A DNA stretch of 8,220 nucleotides from NCBI GenBank assembly GCA_011064905.1, contig JAAKFW010000058.1, forward strand, positions 1 through 8,220, written 5' to 3'. The translations under genes and the position numbers were made by a program. Source of the DNA: Candidatus Anoxychlamydiales bacterium. GTDB taxonomy: Bacteria; Chlamydiota; Chlamydiia; Chlamydiales; SM23-39. How positions within the stretch are numbered: the first letter of the stretch is position 1; every line of letters starts with the position of its first letter. Shown piece by piece: positions 6,765 to 8,220 of the stretch. The notes beneath the pieces are model-generated. The model was not told where the DNA came from and made no database searches. It was given only the letters and a program-made list of their open reading frames with translations.

Positions 6765-7313
6765 ATGAGTATAACGATCGCCAAAAGAATTGAAAAAGAT
6801 ATTGTAAAAGATATATGCCAAGTACTCTTCGGCGCATTTTTTTTAGCAATGTTTGCTAAAATTTATATTCCACTTTTTTTTACTCCAGTTCCGATAATAC
6901 TACAAAACTCAATAGCAATATCATATGGCTTTTTTTTAGGAGCTAAAAAAGGCTCTATTGCAACGCTGTTATTTATATTTTTAGGAGCTATTGGGTTGCC
7001 TTTTTTTGCAGGTGGTAATTTTGGTATGCAAACTATTATGGGAGCTCAAGGTGGTTATATTTTAAGTTATTTTATTTCCTGTTTTGTAGTAGGAAAGATT
7101 TTTCAGAAAAATCTGGATATAACTCAGAGAAAAATTGGTTTAACAATTTTACTAGGTCATTTGATAGTGCTATTTGGTGGAGCTCTTTGGCTTAGCTTTT
7201 TTTTAGGTATGAAAAAAGCAATTTTATTAGGGATTGTTCCCTTTATCGCTACCGATATTTTTAAATCTATTGTTCTAACTAAGTTAATTCATCTGAAAAA
7301 TAACTATTTTTAA
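6765..7313 (+). CDS. bioY: Biotin transporter BioY (ECF-type substrate-binding membrane subunit)
   Basis: BioY is the membrane S component that captures biotin, either alone or with the shared EcfA/EcfT energy module; neither is encoded in this window. The 182-residue protein is very hydrophobic, with about six membrane helices (roughly 18-36, 44-59, 62-80, 96-114, 124-146, 151-174). Family motifs are visible: FTPVPIILQN (39-48), GAIGLPFFAGGNFG (74-87), a GAQGGYIL stretch (93-100) in place of the common GPTGGYL, and VPFIATDIFKSI (158-169), matching the P...D..K end motif. The N-terminal Lys/Arg-rich segment fits a cytoplasmic start. It is the last gene of the plus-strand cluster and overlaps the stop of the opposing small gene by four bases. 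Biotin serves acetyl-CoA carboxylase, which links it to fabF upstream. Confidence 0.93.
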   Translation: MSITIAKRIEKDIVKDICQVLFGAFFLAMFAKIYIPLFFTPVPIILQNSIAISYGFFLGAKKGSIATLLFIFLGAIGLPFFAGGNFGMQTIMGAQGGYILSYFISCFVVGKIFQKNLDITQRKIGLTILLGHLIVLFGGALWLSFFLGMKKAILLGIVPFIATDIFKSIVLTKLIHLKNNYF

Positions 7314-7588
7314 CTCATTCGATTTAGAGGAATTTCTGTTGGAAGATGGCCTGCGCTTTTTCCTCCGTGAGGATATTCACCTTCTTTGAAAGGCGTTATA
7401 GTTCTTTTAGCTAATGGGTTTTCTTTGTCTGTTTCTTTCATAAATGCTTTACATGATGCTTGCATATCTTGAACTTTTGAAGAGGCAAATGCATCTTCAT
7501 GAGTTGGGGGCATTCCTTTAGTCTCAGCTGATTTTTGAGCTGTATGGGAATTTTCAATACCTTTAAATCTACCAATTGACATATCCAT
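7310..7588 (-). CDS. Small hydrophilic protein of unknown function
   Basis: This 92-residue protein resembles nothing I know. It is hydrophilic and rich in Lys, Glu, Ser, Thr and Pro, with a single Cys46, no Trp, no membrane segment and no signal peptide, so it is probably largely disordered. The C-terminal part (60-88) contains LAKRTITPFKEGEYPHGGKSAGHLP, a Gly/His/Pro-containing patch that looks like a conserved motif. The start is well supported: AGGAGG (7597-7602 on the plus strand as CCTCCT) lies eight bases before the ATG, and a possible promoter lies behind it. Its G+C is about 37% by hand count, higher than most of the window. Its TAA overlaps the bioY TAA within TTAA at 7310-7313. A small secreted or regulatory protein is possible, but no function should be assigned. 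Confidence 0.72.
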   Translation of the reverse strand: MDMSIGRFKGIENSHTAQKSAETKGMPPTHEDAFASSKVQDMQASCKAFMKETDKENPLAKRTITPFKEGEYPHGGKSAGHLPTEIPLNRMS

Positions 7589-7596
7589 TGTTATAG

Positions 7597-7602
7597 CCTC
7601 CT
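7597..7602 (-). promoter_or_regulatory. Strong Shine-Dalgarno sequence of the small minus-strand gene
   Basis: AGGAGG on the minus strand with an eight-base spacer to the ATG at 7588 is the best ribosome binding site in the window. A second AAGGAG lies at about 7611-7616. This selects the first Met rather than the in-frame Met two codons later. Confidence 0.7.
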
Positions 7603-7625
7603 AATTTTGGCTCCTTCTTACGTGA

Positions 7626-7655
7626 GTTATATATAAAAATTTATAAATTGTGCAA
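7626..7655 (-). promoter_or_regulatory. Possible promoter of the small minus-strand gene
   Basis: On the minus strand, TTGCAC (7655-7650) is followed after 18 bases by TATAAC (7631-7626), a near-consensus -10. This would give a leader of about 30 bases ending in the strong ribosome binding site. The -35 match is only partial and the region is AT-rich, so this is tentative. Confidence 0.4.
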
Positions 7656-7715
7656 GAAATATTTAAAAATTTTGTAAATGATTTTTTTTTATAGAGGATG
7701 GAGCTATTTCTTGCA
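7651..7715. repeat. Inverted repeat around the upstream region of the small gene
   Basis: TGCAAGAAATA (7651-7661) and its exact reverse complement TATTTCTTGCA (7705-7715) are separated by 43 bases. The left arm overlaps the possible -35 element of the minus-strand gene. It could be an operator pair, a stem-loop or chance in AT-rich DNA. Confidence 0.4.
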
Positions 7716-7762
7716 AATATCAAATCTTAAAATCAAGACACAAAAAAACTTCAATTAGAAAG

Positions 7763-7810
7763 TTAATATTTTATGATACAATCATAAATAGAAAGTTCTT
7801 TTTGTGTCAT
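7763..7810 (-). pseudogene. Remnant of a transposase N-terminus
   Basis: The minus strand reads MTQKELSIYDCIIKY and then a TAA at 7765-7763. MTQKEL.(R/I)Y..I is how many transposases of the ISNCY-like group begin, as I recall them. No continuation is visible in any minus-strand frame beyond 7763, so only the first 15 codons survive. GGAG lies 12 bases before the ATG. Assignment rests on this short stretch plus the IS-like flank. Confidence 0.4.
7770..7788. repeat. Small hairpin inside the IS relic
   Basis: TTTATGAT (7770-7777) and ATCATAAA (7781-7788) are perfect complements with a three-base loop. They lie inside a wider imperfect inverted repeat, 7737-7751 against 7793-7808 (GACACAAAAA-AACTT with one bulge). 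Part of this sequence is also the transposase start, so the structure may be coincidental. Confidence 0.45.
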
Positions 7811-7837
7811 ACAAAATATTTTCTCCAAAGTTAACCT

Positions 7838-7858
7838 CCTAATAAAAATTTTATTAGG
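7838..7858. repeat. Perfect palindrome, probable IS leader hairpin
   Basis: CCTAATAAAA and TTTTATTAGG flank a single central A, giving 10-base arms. It sits between the IS-like terminus and the transposase start. Hairpins at this place in many insertion sequences hide the ribosome binding site from outside transcripts; here the minus-strand arm runs straight into AGGAGG (7840-7835). Confidence 0.55.
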
Positions 7859-7918
7859 ACATTTTAACTTATGAGAATTAGGACACAACTACTTTGTTCC
7901 TACAGTTTTTTTATTTAA

Positions 7919-7947
7919 TTGATTTAAGCTATCAATAATTGTACAAT
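7919..7947 (+). promoter_or_regulatory. Sigma70-type promoter of the F-box gene
   Basis: TTGATT (7919-7924), 17 bases, then TACAAT (7942-7947) match the consensus at 4 of 6 and 5 of 6 positions with ideal spacing. Transcription would start near 7954, leaving a leader of about 47 bases. This is the best promoter candidate in the window. Confidence 0.6.
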
Positions 7948-7988
7948 TTTTTATAAAGTGAAATTAATTTAAATAAATAATTAACAAC

Positions 7989-7993
7989 AGGAG
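7989..7993 (+). promoter_or_regulatory. Ribosome binding site of the F-box gene
   Basis: AGGAG lies seven bases before the ATG at 8001, which supports that start. Confidence 0.65.
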
Positions 7994-8000
7994 TTTAAAA

Positions 8001-8220
8001 ATGAGTGCGATTTCTAGTTCAGCTAGTTCAAATTCTACCCCTCTTTTACTACCTAGCTTGTCTCCAGAAATGTTAGATCATACATTTTCATTCATATCCT
8101 CTTTAGAATTAAAAAATATAACTTGCGTATGTAAATTATTTAACAAAACAGTCAACAATTTACAATGGCAAAAAACATTTCAAGAGACTTTTGGAGAGAT
8201 AAAATTAACTAGAGAAGAAG
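8001..8220 (+). CDS. F-box domain protein, N-terminal part (cut by window end)
   Basis: The frame is open from the ATG through the last base of the window (73 codons plus one base), so the gene continues to the right. Residues 1-13 are Ser/Ala/Thr-rich and unstructured, as in many type III secretion signals. Residues 18-65 match a eukaryotic F-box: LPSLSPEMLDHTFSFISSLEL, then ITCVCKLFNKTV and QWQKTF, corresponding to LP.E....IF..L...DL...  .VC+.F......  .W...F. F-boxes bind Skp1 and bring substrates to the host SCF ubiquitin ligase. Such proteins are abundant in some amoeba-associated chlamydiae and in Legionella, where they act as effectors; that role is inference here. The substrate-binding part, often leucine-rich or ankyrin repeats, would lie beyond the edge. 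It has its own promoter and ribosome binding site and is separate from the bioY cluster. Confidence 0.82.
   Translation, partial: MSAISSSASSNSTPLLLPSLSPEMLDHTFSFISSLELKNITCVCKLFNKTVNNLQWQKTFQETFGEIKLTREE

Larger units (their letters stand above)
7729..7888 (-). mobile_element. Decayed 5' end of an insertion sequence
   Basis: Read on the minus strand from 7888, the region starts with TTGTGTCCTAATT (an IS-terminus-like sequence) and repeats TGTCCTAAT at 7861-7853. It then has a perfect 10-base-arm hairpin (7838-7858), AGGAGG and GGAG sites, and an ATG at 7810 opening a short transposase-like start. Downstream, 7743-7729 reads TTGTGTCTTGATTTT, matching the terminus at 12 of 15 positions with transition-type differences, possibly a second, older end copy. 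Terminus, hairpin and start codon in that order are the normal layout of an IS 5' end. The body of the transposase and the opposite end are absent. The family is uncertain; the N-terminus recalls the ISNCY/IS1202-type transposases. Confidence 0.45.

Noticed and set aside
7589..8000. Possible riboswitch, tRNA or small RNA in the largest gene-free stretch
   Set aside because: No cloverleaf, conserved aptamer pattern or GC-rich stem is visible; the structures present are explained better by the IS relic and the two promoters.
1..8220. CRISPR array, toxin-antitoxin pair or phage defence system
   Set aside because: No regularly spaced direct repeats, paired small toxin and antitoxin frames, or defence-type domains are present on either strand.

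Overview
The window looks like part of the chromosome of a low-GC (roughly 30% G+C by eye) obligate intracellular bacterium, most likely an environmental member of the Chlamydiota (Rhabdochlamydia- or Parachlamydia-like). Two things point there. The run rsfS - fabF - NUDIX hydrolase matches, from memory, the order CT769-CT770-CT771 in Chlamydia trachomatis. A eukaryotic-type F-box protein and a long ankyrin-repeat protein flank it, a combination typical of amoeba- or arthropod-associated chlamydiae. The genus is an inference.

Layout. (1) 1-1652: an ankyrin-repeat gene whose 5' end appears damaged. Recognisable repeat sequence continues to the left of any plausible start but is cut by an in-frame TAG at 84-86. 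(2) 1653-1855: a non-coding spacer with an AT-rich hairpin. (3) 1856-7313: seven plus-strand genes that are tightly packed except for one 66-base gap, probably one or two operons. They encode an unrecognised coiled-coil protein, a HAD-IB phosphatase-like protein, NadD, RsfS, FabF, a NUDIX (Ap4A hydrolase-like) enzyme and the biotin transporter subunit BioY. (4) 7310-7588: a small minus-strand gene of unknown function with a very strong ribosome binding site. It meets bioY tail to tail and shares the four bases TTAA, so both stop codons lie in one palindrome. (5) 7589-8000: a 412-base intergenic region. It holds the promoter of the small gene, what I read as the decayed 5' end of an insertion sequence (terminal-repeat-like motif, hairpin and a 15-codon transposase start on the minus strand), and a good sigma70-type promoter for the next gene. 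(6) 8001-8220: the start of an F-box protein gene, cut off by the window edge.

Functionally the core is housekeeping: NAD synthesis (NadD), ribosome silencing (RsfS), fatty acid elongation (FabF), dinucleotide polyphosphate clean-up (NUDIX) and biotin uptake (BioY). Biotin is the cofactor of acetyl-CoA carboxylase, so BioY and FabF both serve lipid synthesis. The flanks carry candidate host-interaction proteins and mobile-element debris, which suggests a conserved block bordered by fast-changing accessory DNA.

I did not find a clearly new multi-gene system. The points most worth following are the interrupted ankyrin gene with its unusual ~40-residue repeat spacing, the orphan 92-residue gene, the coiled-coil protein and the IS relic.
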